Shown in pieces: positions 24,861 through 33,878 of a stretch of DNA of 64,000 nt (its first letter is position 1; every line of letters starts with the position of its first letter). The position numbers and the translations under genes were made by a program. The stretch comes from CAVTSA01 sp963790575 (GTDB lineage Bacteria; Chloroflexota; Dormibacteria; Dormibacterales; Dormibacteraceae). The notes under the pieces were generated by a model. That model saw nothing but the letters and a program-made list of their open reading frames with translations. It did no database searches and was not told where the DNA came from. Where the stretch lies: assembly GCA_963790575.1 (NCBI GenBank), contig CAWBPD010000016.1:1-64000 (forward strand). The letters are read 5' to 3'.

Positions 24861-26000
24861 TCAGGGGTGGTGCGGCGCCAGGACGTCGGGACTGATCCCT
24901 TCCACTGCGGTGATCCCGCAGAGCGCCATCGCACGGCGCAGCTCGGAGGTGAGGATCTCGATGCAGCGCGCCACCCCCTGCTCCCCGTCGGCACCGAGTC
25001 CGTACAGATACGGTCGCGCGACAAGACAGGCCCGGGCCCCCAACGCGATCGCCTTCAGGATGTCGCCGCCACGCCGCACACCGCCGTCCATCAGCACCGG
25101 GACCCGGTCGCCCACCGCCTCCACCACGCCGGGGAGCGCGTCCAGGGAGGCGACCGCGTCGTCGAGCTGGCGGCCGCCGTGGTTGGAGACTACGATGCCG
25201 TCGGCGCCGGCCTCGACCGCCCGGCGAGCGTCGTCCGCCCGCAGGACGCCCTTGATCACCAGCGGTCCCTCCCACACGCCCCGCAGCCAGCCCAAGTCTT
25301 CCCAGGTGGCGGAAGGATCGTACTGATCGGCGACGAAACGGGAGAGCTCGAAGGGCCGGCCCGCGCCGGCGGCCGGCGGAGCCGCGTTCGCGAACTCGAT
25401 CCGCGGGCCCCGGGCCATGTCCACGAACCAGCGCGCGTGCACGACGGCGTCCAGCGCGTTCCGCAGCGTGATCCGGGGCGGGATCGTGGCCCCGTTGCGG
25501 TCGTCGCGCTCACGCTGACCATGGACCGGAACGTCGACGGTCACCACCAGCGCCTGGAATCCGGCGGCCACCGCCCGCTCCAGGAGAGCGCGAACCAGCT
25601 CACGGTCCCGCCACAGGTAGATCTGGAACCAATGGGGGCCGGGCGCATCGCGCATGATCTCTTCCACGGTCACCGCGGCCATGCAGCTGGCGACGAAGGG
25701 GATGCCGGCGGCGGCGGCGGCCCGCCCCACAGCGACCTCACCGCGGGGTCTGGCCATCCCGCACAGCCCGGTCGGCCCGAGCACCAGCGGCACCGGCACC
25801 GTGTGCCCGAAGAGTTCGGTGGAGAGGTCCACATGCTCGACTCCGGCCAGCACCCGCGGCGCCAGCCGGACCCGCCGCAGTGCCTCGCGGTTGGCGCGCA
25901 TCGTTCGCTCGTCCTCGGCGGCGCCGTCGATGAAGTCGAACACGGCATGCGGGAGCCGCCGCCGGCTGCCGCGCCGCAGGTCTTCGATCGTGAGATACAT
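24861..26000 (-). CDS. FMN-dependent alpha-hydroxy acid dehydrogenase
   Basis: A 379-residue TIM-barrel flavoenzyme of the lactate/mandelate/glycolate oxidase family. The active-site signature is SNHGGRQLD (catalytic His and Arg), with VIKGVL (Lys), PVLMDGGVRRG and ARPYLYGL for FMN phosphate binding. It oxidises a 2-hydroxy acid to the 2-oxo acid. Gene order behind an enolase-superfamily enzyme and a molybdenum hydroxylase suggests a catabolic operon for a hydroxy acid or aromatic compound (inference). The start at 26000 lies 14 bp after the preceding stop. Confidence 0.93.
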   Translation of the reverse strand: MYLTIEDLRRGSRRRLPHAVFDFIDGAAEDERTMRANREALRRVRLAPRVLAGVEHVDLSTELFGHTVPVPLVLGPTGLCGMARPRGEVAVGRAAAAAGIPFVASCMAAVTVEEIMRDAPGPHWFQIYLWRDRELVRALLERAVAAGFQALVVTVDVPVHGQRERDDRNGATIPPRITLRNALDAVVHARWFVDMARGPRIEFANAAPPAAGAGRPFELSRFVADQYDPSATWEDLGWLRGVWEGPLVIKGVLRADDARRAVEAGADGIVVSNHGGRQLDDAVASLDALPGVVEAVGDRVPVLMDGGVRRGGDILKAIALGARACLVARPYLYGLGADGEQGVARCIEILTSELRRAMALCGITAVEGISPDVLAPHHP

Positions 26001-26014
26001 GGCGGTGCCGCCCC

Positions 26015-27181
26015 TCACTCGTAGACCGCGACCAGATCCCCGTGGGCGCGGATCCAGTCCCAGTCGTGAGTGACTCCGAGGCCGGGACCGTCGGGCACCG
26101 GAACACAGCCGTCGGCGTCGATGGCGTCGAGGCCGTCGGCGTAGTCGCTCGCGTAGATGGGCGCCCTCGCATCGCGAACTTTCGGGTGCAGCAAGCCCAT
26201 CTCGTAGTAGTTGGTGTTCCGGATCGCCGCCATGCAGGCGCGCTGGGCGGGCCCCGGGGCGTGGAGCTGGCAGTCGACGCCGAACCCCTCGCACGCATGC
26301 GCGATCTTCATCACGCCGGTGATGCCCATGTCGTAGTTGGGGTCGCAGTGGATCAGGTCGGTCGCCTGCTCGGCCAGGAGGTCCACCTTGGGCTCGAAGC
26401 CGCGGACGTGCTCTCCGATCAGGATCGGGGTGCGGATCAGCTGCCGGAGCTTGCGGTAGCCCTGTCCCGAGAGGCCGCCGTCCTTCATCGGGTCCTCGAA
26501 CCAAAGGCAGGCCGCCGCGTCGCAGGCTCGCCCCACCCGGAGCGTGTCCAGGAAGGTGTCGTACTCACAGGCCGGATCGAGCATGAGGTCGAAGTCGTCC
26601 CCCACGGCGCGCCGGACGGCAAGGACGTTGGCCACCTCCTGCCGGATCACCGGCGCGCCCCAGGGATGGATCTTCATCCCGGGGTAGCCCCGCTCCCGAC
26701 ACTCCACCGCGAACTCGGCGAACGCCTGGGGACTGCTCAACCCACCCGGCTGATGGTCGCCGTGATACGTCGACGCGTAGCAGGGGATGCGGGTCCGCCA
26801 GCCTCCCAGCAGCCGCCAGACCGGCGTTTCCGCCAGCTTGCCGGCCAGGTCCCAGAGACAGCAGTCGACCGGCCCCACGCCCAGCCGATCGGCCTTCCGC
26901 AGCGCGCGCTTGAGGTCGTTGTGGATGAGCTCCCGCTGCCGCGGGTCGCGGCCGAGCAGGTAGTGCGCGAAGCCGGCGATCTGCGCCAGCGAGGGCCCAT
27001 CGCCGCCCGCGTACTCCCCGGTCACACCGGCATCGGTCTCGATCGCCGTCACGTAGCCCGACATCCGCAGCCGGCCGCCCGGCTCGTAGACCTGGTTGAA
27101 GCCGTTGTAGTCGACGCCCAGGTCCTGCACCTCGTGCTCGTACCGATGGACCCGGATTCGCGTGATCCTGGGCTCTCCCAC
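26015..27181 (-). CDS. Enolase-superfamily (mandelate racemase/muconate lactonizing) enzyme
   Basis: A 388-residue enolase-superfamily protein. A KxH acid-base motif (MKIHPWG), metal ligands LMLDPA (Asp), WFEDPM (Glu) and LIGEHV (Glu), then a later Asp-His dyad region (CDPNYDMGITG, CQLHAPG) place it in the mandelate racemase subgroup. Such enzymes abstract a proton alpha to a carboxylate, as dehydratases or racemases of sugar acids or hydroxy acids. It lies between the FMN dehydrogenase and molybdopterin subunit genes. Exact substrate unknown. Confidence 0.9.
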   Translation of the reverse strand: MGEPRITRIRVHRYEHEVQDLGVDYNGFNQVYEPGGRLRMSGYVTAIETDAGVTGEYAGGDGPSLAQIAGFAHYLLGRDPRQRELIHNDLKRALRKADRLGVGPVDCCLWDLAGKLAETPVWRLLGGWRTRIPCYASTYHGDHQPGGLSSPQAFAEFAVECRERGYPGMKIHPWGAPVIRQEVANVLAVRRAVGDDFDLMLDPACEYDTFLDTLRVGRACDAAACLWFEDPMKDGGLSGQGYRKLRQLIRTPILIGEHVRGFEPKVDLLAEQATDLIHCDPNYDMGITGVMKIAHACEGFGVDCQLHAPGPAQRACMAAIRNTNYYEMGLLHPKVRDARAPIYASDYADGLDAIDADGCVPVPDGPGLGVTHDWDWIRAHGDLVAVYE

Positions 27182-27246
27182 GCCACTCCCTCCTCGCTAT
27201 TGAGCCGGCCGGCCCCGGCCCTTCCGCTCCCGGTCCCGGACGCGCC

Positions 27247-29469
27247 TCACCCGGCCACGAGGGCCGACGGGTCGATGGGCAGGGTGGTGGGACGCGCGCC
27301 GGCCGCCCGTGTCACCGCGTTGGCGAGGGCGGCGGGGCCGGGGACCGCGGGTGGCTCCCCCACCCCCTTGGCACCGAAAGGCCCAACGGGGGACGGGACC
27401 TCGACCAGGTCGACCTCGATCATCGGGACCTGGTCGATGCTGGGGAGCCCGTAGTCGACGAAGCTCGCCGTTCGCAGCTGCCCATCCGCGTCGTAATGGA
27501 GCTGCTCGCCGAGACCACGCGCCATCCCCTGCAGGACGCCGCCGTGCACCTGGCCCTCCACCTCCGGCGGATTAAGAGCGCGCCCCACGTCCTGGATCGC
27601 GACGTAGCCGGTGACGCGGTAATCGCCGGTTTCGCGGTCGACCATGACCCGGCAGACATGGACCGTGAACATCGGCGACTGCGCGACCACCACGTTGCGG
27701 CCATGCCCGTGGACGGGGGGATACTTGCCACCGAACTGAGCCCCCAGCTGCGCCAGCGCCCCGATGTCTCGTGAGCGTCCGGGCACGCCTTTCACCTGCA
27801 CGTGACCGTCCCGGATCTCAAGGTCCTCGACCGCGGCCTCCAGCTCCTCGGCCGCGATCTCCAGCAGCTGCTGCCGGGCATCGGCCGCCGCCTTGGCCAC
27901 CGCCGGACCCACCGTATAGACGATCTTGCTGCCTCCCGCCATGCCGGCGTAGGGTGCGGTCCGGGTGTCGCCCTTCTCGACGCGCACCCGCTCCAGCGGG
28001 ACCCCGAACGTCTCCGCCGCGATCATGGCCATTGTGGTGTCGGTGCCGCTGATGTCCTGGTGACCGACCAGCACCGTGAGCGTGCCGTCGGCATCGACCT
28101 GGCAGCCTGCCGCCGCCGGCTCGCGCCCACCGCCCCAGCTGCCGGCCGCAACGCCGACTCCCTCCCCGGGAGCCAGGGGCGCCGTGTAGAGCGGGTGCCG
28201 TCGCGCCTCCTCCAGACACTCGACGAAGGCGATCTTGGGCCAGGGCGTCCCGTCCGCCTTGGGGTCGCCCTCGCGGGCCGCGTTGCGCAGCCGCAGCTCG
28301 ATCGGGTCGTGCCCCAGCTGCTCCGCCAGCTCGTCGACCGCGGACTCGAGCGCGAAGTACGCCTGCGGCGCGCCCGGCGCCCGGTAGGCGGCGACCGGGG
28401 TCTTGTTGGTCGCCACGTCGCGGGCGAGGACGTCGAAGTCGGCGATCCGGTAGCTGCCGGCGAGGAGCGACGCGCAGAGGTTGCCCAGCCCGGCCGGCCC
28501 CGCCCCGCCGTCGAATACCACGGCAGCTTTCAGCGCCCGCAGGGTCCCCTGGTCGTCGGCCCCCAGTTCGAGGTCGATGGTGCAGCCAGGCCCGCCCCGC
28601 CCCATCAGGAATTCCTCGGTGCGCGTCAGCTCCAGCTTGACCGGGCGCCGCACACGTCGCGAGAGCATGGCCAGCAGCGGCTCCAGCAGCGTCACCTTGC
28701 CGCCAAAGCCACCGCCCACCGTCATCGGCTCGACCACCACGTCGCTCTCCCGGAGGCCGAGCGTGCGCGCGATGCTGCGGCGGGCCAGGAACTGGCCCTG
28801 GGTGGGGGTCCAGACCGTGACCCGATCCTCGTCGTCCCAGGCGGCGACGGCCACATGCGGCTCCAGGAACCCCTGGTGAACGGCCGGTAGGTGGTAGCGG
28901 CGGCGCACCACGTGCGCGCACTCCGCCAGCGCCCGGGCCGGGTCACCGCGCCGGAAGCGGACCTGGGCGGTCACGTTGGGCGCGCTCTCGCCGCCCGACT
29001 CGCCTCCCCCGGCGGTCCCGTGCGCGCCCGCGTCCTCCGCCTCACCGGCAGCACCGGGCAGGACGTCGGGCGCGCCGTCCCGCATGGCCTCGAAGGGGTC
29101 GGTCACCGCCGGCAGCGGGTCGTAGTCGACGATCATCAGCGACGCGGCGTCGGCGGCCGCCTGGGGAGTCTCGGCGACCACGGCCGCCACCGGCTGACCG
29201 CTGTAGAAGACGCGCTCCCGCGCCAGCGGCAGGTCGGGGCCGGTGCCGCGACTCTGGTTCAGGTCGTCACCAGTCACGATCGCGATCACACCCGGCACCT
29301 GCTGTGCGGCCGAGCGATCGACTGACGTGATGCGTGCCGCCGCGTGGTGGCTGAGCACCAGCGCCGCGTGGGTGAGCCGCTCGACGTGCCGGTCGGCGGT
29401 GAAGCGCACTGACCCCACCACCTTGCTCCGGCCCTCCAACCTTCGTTCCCCTCTGCCCAGGACTTCCAC
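27247..29469 (-). CDS. Xanthine dehydrogenase-family molybdopterin subunit (lone)
   Basis: A 740-residue molybdopterin-binding large subunit: VGGGFGGK, AAYRAPGAPQ, GTDTTMAMIAAETFG and the final KGVGEPPAVPGPAAL with the catalytic Glu. It is not the CO dehydrogenase form I type, which has AYRCSFR. A Gly/Glu-rich insertion (about 155-180) interrupts the N-terminal domain. Enzymes of this family need a 2Fe-2S and an FAD subunit; neither is adjacent. The GTG at 29469, with a G-rich stretch before it, is the likely start; the frame extends to 29595. Confidence 0.85.
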   Translation of the reverse strand: MEVLGRGERRLEGRSKVVGSVRFTADRHVERLTHAALVLSHHAAARITSVDRSAAQQVPGVIAIVTGDDLNQSRGTGPDLPLARERVFYSGQPVAAVVAETPQAAADAASLMIVDYDPLPAVTDPFEAMRDGAPDVLPGAAGEAEDAGAHGTAGGGESGGESAPNVTAQVRFRRGDPARALAECAHVVRRRYHLPAVHQGFLEPHVAVAAWDDEDRVTVWTPTQGQFLARRSIARTLGLRESDVVVEPMTVGGGFGGKVTLLEPLLAMLSRRVRRPVKLELTRTEEFLMGRGGPGCTIDLELGADDQGTLRALKAAVVFDGGAGPAGLGNLCASLLAGSYRIADFDVLARDVATNKTPVAAYRAPGAPQAYFALESAVDELAEQLGHDPIELRLRNAAREGDPKADGTPWPKIAFVECLEEARRHPLYTAPLAPGEGVGVAAGSWGGGREPAAAGCQVDADGTLTVLVGHQDISGTDTTMAMIAAETFGVPLERVRVEKGDTRTAPYAGMAGGSKIVYTVGPAVAKAAADARQQLLEIAAEELEAAVEDLEIRDGHVQVKGVPGRSRDIGALAQLGAQFGGKYPPVHGHGRNVVVAQSPMFTVHVCRVMVDRETGDYRVTGYVAIQDVGRALNPPEVEGQVHGGVLQGMARGLGEQLHYDADGQLRTASFVDYGLPSIDQVPMIEVDLVEVPSPVGPFGAKGVGEPPAVPGPAALANAVTRAAGARPTTLPIDPSALVAG

Positions 29470-29651
29470 GCCCCCATGATCGCAGGCCGGGTTCGCTGTA
29501 GTCCCCAACGCCGGCGAGAGTGTCGGCTCCACGGTCAGAATGAGCACCCTCAGGCCAGGCCGGCTGCGGAGGACAATGTGTACCCGGTGTCTCAAGTTCT
29601 GACTCTGGCCCGGGGTGTGGAAGGCGAAACGTCGACCGAGGAACTGAGCTC

Positions 29652-31010
29652 GTGAGCCTGTGGGCGCTGTTGCAGCGGCGTGCGGCAGAGAGCGGCCCGA
29701 TCCGGGTCGGGGTCATCGGCGCCGGCAAATTCGCCTCCATGTACCTGGCGCAGGCCCGGGATCTGGCGGCGATCCACGTGGTCGGGGTCGCTGACCTGCG
29801 GCCGAAGCGGGCGCGGGGCGCGCTCGGTCGGGCCGGCTGGCCGGAAGAGCGGTTTTCCGCCGCGAGCATGGAGGAGGCGCTCCGCACGGGCGGAACCCAC
29901 GTCACCGACCGGGCGGACGTGGTGATCGAGGCACCCGGCCTGGAGGTTGTGGTGGAGGTGACCGGGGATCCCCTCGCCGGCGCGCTGCACGCGAGCCGAG
30001 CCATCGACGCCGGCCGGCATGTGGTGATGGTGAACGTGGAGGCGGACTCCCTGGTGGGGCCGCTCCTCGCCGAGCGTGCGGCCCGGGCCGGCGTCGTGTA
30101 CTCGATGGCGTACGGCGACCAACCCGCGCTCATCTGCGAGCTGGTCGACTGGGCGCGCACGTCGGGGTTCGAGGTGGTGGCGGCCGGCAAGGGGACCAAG
30201 TACCTGCCCAGCTATCACCAGTCGACCCCTGACACGGTCTGGGACCACTTCGGGTTCACGCTCGAGCAGGTGGCCAGCGGCGACTACAACCCGCAGATGT
30301 TCAACTCCTTTTTGGATGGGACCAAGTCCGCGATCGAGATGGCCGCGGTGTCCAACGCGACCGGGCTGGTGCCACCGGAGGAGGGCCTGGCGTTTCCTCC
30401 CGCCGGTGTCGACGAGCTGGCATCGGTGCTGCGCCCCGCGGAGATGGGAGGCGCCCTGCGGCGCCCGGGCACGGTCGAAGTCGTGTCCAGTCTGCGGCGG
30501 GACGGGACGCCGGTGCCGGGTGACCTGCGCTGGGGCGTCTACGTGACGTTCGAGGCGCGGACCGTCTACGCCGTCCGGTGCCTCGCCGAGTACGCCGTGC
30601 CGACCGACGACAGCGGTCGCGTCGGGGCACTCTACCGGCCGAGTCACTTGATCGGGTTGGAGCTGAACACGAGCATCGCGTCGGCCGTGACCCGGGCCGA
30701 GGCGACCGGGGTGGGGACCGAGTTCGTGGGCGACGTGATGACTGTCGCCAAGCGACCGCTGCGCGCCGGCGAGACTCTGGACGGCGAGGGCGGCTTCACG
30801 GTCTACGGCCGGCTGGCGCCGGCCGGCCGCAGCCTGACCTGCGGCGCGCTTCCGATCGGCCTCGCTCGGGGCGCGCGCCTGCGCACCGATGTCGAGGCAG
30901 GGAGCGTCGTGCGCCGTCAGGACGTCACCATCGAAGAGGACAGCGTCGCCGCTCGTCTGCGCCGGGAGCTGGAGCAGCGGACGGCACCCTCTCGCACCAT
31001 GGCCACCTGA
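29652..31010 (+). CDS. NAD(P)-dependent oxidoreductase with SAF domain
   Basis: A 452-residue protein: Rossmann fold at the N terminus (GVIGAGKFASMY), homoserine dehydrogenase-like catalytic region (about 130-330, MAYGDQPALI, AAGKGTKYLPSYH) and a C-terminal SAF domain (about 370-435). This architecture is known in Gfo/Idh-like dehydrogenases of carbohydrate or polyol catabolism. It is divergent from the molybdopterin gene cluster at 24861-29469, and may act in the same pathway (inference). GTG start at 29652. Confidence 0.85.
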   Translation: MSLWALLQRRAAESGPIRVGVIGAGKFASMYLAQARDLAAIHVVGVADLRPKRARGALGRAGWPEERFSAASMEEALRTGGTHVTDRADVVIEAPGLEVVVEVTGDPLAGALHASRAIDAGRHVVMVNVEADSLVGPLLAERAARAGVVYSMAYGDQPALICELVDWARTSGFEVVAAGKGTKYLPSYHQSTPDTVWDHFGFTLEQVASGDYNPQMFNSFLDGTKSAIEMAAVSNATGLVPPEEGLAFPPAGVDELASVLRPAEMGGALRRPGTVEVVSSLRRDGTPVPGDLRWGVYVTFEARTVYAVRCLAEYAVPTDDSGRVGALYRPSHLIGLELNTSIASAVTRAEATGVGTEFVGDVMTVAKRPLRAGETLDGEGGFTVYGRLAPAGRSLTCGALPIGLARGARLRTDVEAGSVVRRQDVTIEEDSVAARLRRELEQRTAPSRTMAT

Positions 31011-31060
31011 AGGCGGCCCGGACACGGGCGTAGCGTTCGCCGCGGACGAGGTCCCGCGAG

Positions 31061-32146
31061 ATGACCGACATTCCTTCCTGCGCCACGGCGGGCGGTGCGG
31101 CTGCGCGCCTGGGTCGCAGTCCCGCGCGGCGGGCCAGGTGGGTGGCGCCACTGGTGGCGGCGGCCCTGGTTCTCGTCTCCGCCTGTGGTGGCGGCCGTTC
31201 GGCGAGCTCCCCGCCCCAGCCGGTGAGGCACTCGACCACCACTCCCGTTGCGACCGCTCCGACCCCGACGCCGGCGCCCACGGCCACCCCCAGCCCGCTG
31301 CCGCCGTACGCGGTCCAGGCCCTGCGGGCGCGGGGCTACCCGGGCGGACCGCTGACCGTGGGCCCGCTGATCTCCAGCGGCACCGGCTTCACCAAGCACG
31401 ACCTGACCTGGGTCAGCGAGGGCCAGACCATGACCGGGACCATCGACATCCCCGACGGGGCCGGTCCCTTCCCGGTCGCGATCGTCGAGCACGGGTACAT
31501 TCCCGCGGCCACCTACTGGGTGGGGCAGGACGCGGCCATCTTCGGCGATCCCATGGCATCTCAGGGGTACCTGGTGGCGATGCCGAACTGGCCCGGCTAC
31601 GCGGGCTCGGGCCCGGGTCCCGCCGATGTGCCGTCGATGGTGGACGAGCTCACCACCATGCTCGACCTGGTCACCTCGCTGGGCGCGTCGCTCCCGCAGG
31701 CCGACGTGGGCCGGCTGGCCTGTGTCGGACACTCCAACGGGTCGGGGATCTGCATGCTGGCGATGGTGGTCGATCCCCGCTTCCGGGCCGTCGTCCTCCA
31801 CGGACCCGTCAGCAGCGACATGGCCGACAACGCCCGCAAGTGGTGGGACAAGAGTCCGGCGCAGGTGGCCGGCATCGGTACCCCCGACCAGAATCCGGCC
31901 GGCTACCAGCTGCTCTCGCCCCGCAACTACTTCGCCGCCGGCCAGCCGCCGGTGCTGATCATCCACGGCACCGCCGACACCACCTGCCCGCTGGATTGGG
32001 CGCAGGCGACGCTGCAAGCCCTGCAGACGGCCGGCGTCCAGGCGCAGATGGTGCAGTTCCCGGGCGCCGAACATGACTTCGTGGGGCAGGACCTACAGCA
32101 GGCGGTAGCCGACCAGACCACCTGGATCGCCAACGCCCTGAGGTAA
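31061..32146 (+). CDS. Lipoprotein alpha/beta hydrolase
   Basis: A 361-residue exported lipoprotein: basic N region, hydrophobic core, lipobox LVSAC with Cys42, a Pro/Thr/Ala linker (about 50-82), then an alpha/beta hydrolase with nucleophile GHSNGSG, Asp in IHGTADTTCP and His in GAEHDFV. The fold resembles dienelactone hydrolase/poly(aryl) esterases. It would act outside the membrane on an ester. The terminator-like inverted repeat at 32165-32216 follows it. Confidence 0.9.
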   Translation: MTDIPSCATAGGAAARLGRSPARRARWVAPLVAAALVLVSACGGGRSASSPPQPVRHSTTTPVATAPTPTPAPTATPSPLPPYAVQALRARGYPGGPLTVGPLISSGTGFTKHDLTWVSEGQTMTGTIDIPDGAGPFPVAIVEHGYIPAATYWVGQDAAIFGDPMASQGYLVAMPNWPGYAGSGPGPADVPSMVDELTTMLDLVTSLGASLPQADVGRLACVGHSNGSGICMLAMVVDPRFRAVVLHGPVSSDMADNARKWWDKSPAQVAGIGTPDQNPAGYQLLSPRNYFAAGQPPVLIIHGTADTTCPLDWAQATLQALQTAGVQAQMVQFPGAEHDFVGQDLQQAVADQTTWIANALR

Positions 32147-32164
32147 CCGAGAAGTGTCCGTTAA

Positions 32165-32216
32165 GTGTCCGCACTCTGGGGATACATCGTGCGGGAGAGC
32201 ACCTGAGTGCGGACAC
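32165..32216. terminator. Palindrome family 2, 12-bp inverted repeat
   Basis: GTGTCCGCACTC (32165-32176) and its exact complement GAGTGCGGACAC (32205-32216) with a 28-nt loop, between convergent gene ends at 32146 and 32236. Position suggests a bidirectional terminator. A partial copy, GTGTCCG, precedes it. Related to 56674-56723. Confidence 0.65.
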
Positions 32217-32235
32217 CCTGGCGCTTGGCCGGCCT

Positions 32236-32556
32236 TCAGAGCCCGCTGCGGCGGAGTTCCTCCTCTCCCATCGCGAAGTGGTGACCGATCTCGTGGAGGA
32301 CGGTGCGGCGGACTTCGGCGACCAGGTCCTCCCAGCCGGCGCACATCGAAGCGTGGGGGTCGCGGTAAAGCGTGATCCGCGCCGGAAAACCACCCTCGAC
32401 CAGGGCACCGGCGCCCTCGTAAAGCCCGAGCAAGGGGCGGTCGGAGCGCTTGGCGACCACGAACTCGATGTCGGACAGGTACCGCTGAAACGGCTCCGGA
32501 ATGCCGTCAAGCGCTTCCCGGACCGCCTCCTCGAACCGCTCCATGGTGACCCGCAT
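32236..32556 (-). CDS. Zincin-like metallopeptidase family protein
   Basis: A 106-residue protein with the HExxH motif HEIGHHF near residue 90 and the typical ITLYRDPH segment of the small zincin-like metallopeptidase family (DUF1025). Last gene of the yqeY-nth-peptidase operon, 6 bp after the truncated iminopeptidase. Substrate unknown. Confidence 0.85.
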   Translation of the reverse strand: MRVTMERFEEAVREALDGIPEPFQRYLSDIEFVVAKRSDRPLLGLYEGAGALVEGGFPARITLYRDPHASMCAGWEDLVAEVRRTVLHEIGHHFAMGEEELRRSGL

Positions 32557-32562
32557 TGGCCG

Positions 32563-33168
32563 TCATCCCAACCGGCCGGCGAGTGCGTCGGTGGCCCGGA
32601 CCAACTCGTCGATGATGCCCGGCTCGCTCCTCGAGTGGCCGGCGTCGGGCACCAGACCCAGTCGCGCCTCGGGCCAGCGGCGGGCCGGCGCGACCCCGCC
32701 TCGGAGCAGCCAGTCGACCTCCCTTGGCCGGCCCAGGAAGATGCCCCGCAGCACCAGGCCGGTGACCCGCTCGGGGCGGTACTCGGCGTACCCGAGCGCG
32801 AGCGTGCTGCCCCCGGAACCGCCGAACACCAGCCACCGCTCGATCCCCAATCGCTCGCGCACAGTCTCGATGTCGCGGACCAGGTCCCAGGTGGTATTGG
32901 CCTCCACCCAGCCCAGGGGCGTGCTCTGCCGGGATCCCCGCTGATCGAACCGGACCACGTGGTAGCGCTGGGGGTCGAAATAGCCCCGCATCTTGGGCGT
33001 GACGCCGCCGCCCGGACCTCCGTGGAGCACGACGGCCGGGATGCCGTCGCGCCGGCCTGTCTCCTCGACGTACAGGTTGTGCCCGTCGCCCCCGTGGATG
33101 CGATGGGTCGCGAAGGGTTCTGAGATCGGGTACCGCTGATGGCGAGGTGCGCCGGCGGCGTGACTCAT
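32563..33168 (-). CDS. Proline iminopeptidase-like protein with internal deletion
   Basis: A 201-residue protein matching both ends of proline iminopeptidases (normally about 310-320 residues). It has the oxyanion region LHGGPGGG, DQRGSRQSTP, NTTWDLVRDIE, nucleophile GGSGGSTLALGYA (family usually GGSWGS) and catalytic His in VPDAGHSRSEPGI. Between VDWLLRGG and RRWPEARL about 115 residues are missing in frame: the helical cap and the catalytic Asp (GRYD) segment. ATG at 33168 overlaps the nth stop as ATGA, so it is probably still translated. Either a remnant or a minimal variant. Confidence 0.8.
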   Translation of the reverse strand: MSHAAGAPRHQRYPISEPFATHRIHGGDGHNLYVEETGRRDGIPAVVLHGGPGGGVTPKMRGYFDPQRYHVVRFDQRGSRQSTPLGWVEANTTWDLVRDIETVRERLGIERWLVFGGSGGSTLALGYAEYRPERVTGLVLRGIFLGRPREVDWLLRGGVAPARRWPEARLGLVPDAGHSRSEPGIIDELVRATDALAGRLG

Positions 33169-33878
33169 CTGGGTTTGACCGTCGACGAGGGGCAGAAGTC
33201 GTTGAGCACGCACTCCTCGCAGCGCGGGCGCTTGGCGTCGCAGACGCGCCGGCCGTGGAGGATGAGGCGGAGGGAGAGCCCGGTCCATTCCACCGCCGGG
33301 ACCATGCGCGTGACCTGAGCCTCGATCTTGACCGGGTCCAGGGAGGAGGCGATCTTGAGCCGGTTGCTGAGGCGCGTCACATGGGTGTCGACCGCGAAGC
33401 CGGGGATGTCGAAGGCGACGCCGAGGATCACGTTCGCCGTCTTGCGGCCGATGCCGGGGAGGGTGACCAGGTCCTCCATCCGCCGCGGGACCTCGCCGTC
33501 GAACCGTTCCACCAGGGCGTTCGCGCACGCGATGATCGACTTCGCCTTGTTGTGGAAGAAGCCGGTCGGTTTGATCAGCTCTTCCACCCCCAAGGGGTCA
33601 GCGTCGGCCAGCGCTCGGGCATCGGGGTAGAGGGTGAAGAGCTTCGGCGTGACCAGGTTCACCGAGCGGTCGGTGGTCTGCGCCGAGAGGATGGTCGCGA
33701 TCGTCAGCTGGAACGCATCGCGGTGATCCAGCTCGCACGCCGCGGGATAGACCTCAGCGAGCCGCTTCACCGTCTCCAGAGCGCGCTCCCGAGCACCACG
33801 GGGCGCACGCGGGATCACAGGCTTCCGGCGGGCGGGATTGCGGGCCGGGTTGCGCGCGGTCTTGGTCTCAGGAGGCAA
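33165..33878 (-). CDS. nth: Endonuclease III
   Basis: A 237-residue base-excision repair glycosylase/AP lyase. Helix-hairpin-helix with catalytic Lys in LPGIGRKTANVILG, catalytic Asp in VDTHVTR, and the 4Fe-4S motif CDAKRPRCEECVLNDFC (C-X6-C-X2-C-X5-C). It removes oxidised pyrimidines. The N-terminal 25 residues are a basic extension. Start overlaps the yqeY 3' end by 11 bp; the stop overlaps the next start. Confidence 0.96.
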   Translation of the reverse strand: MPPETKTARNPARNPARRKPVIPRAPRGARERALETVKRLAEVYPAACELDHRDAFQLTIATILSAQTTDRSVNLVTPKLFTLYPDARALADADPLGVEELIKPTGFFHNKAKSIIACANALVERFDGEVPRRMEDLVTLPGIGRKTANVILGVAFDIPGFAVDTHVTRLSNRLKIASSLDPVKIEAQVTRMVPAVEWTGLSLRLILHGRRVCDAKRPRCEECVLNDFCPSSTVKPR

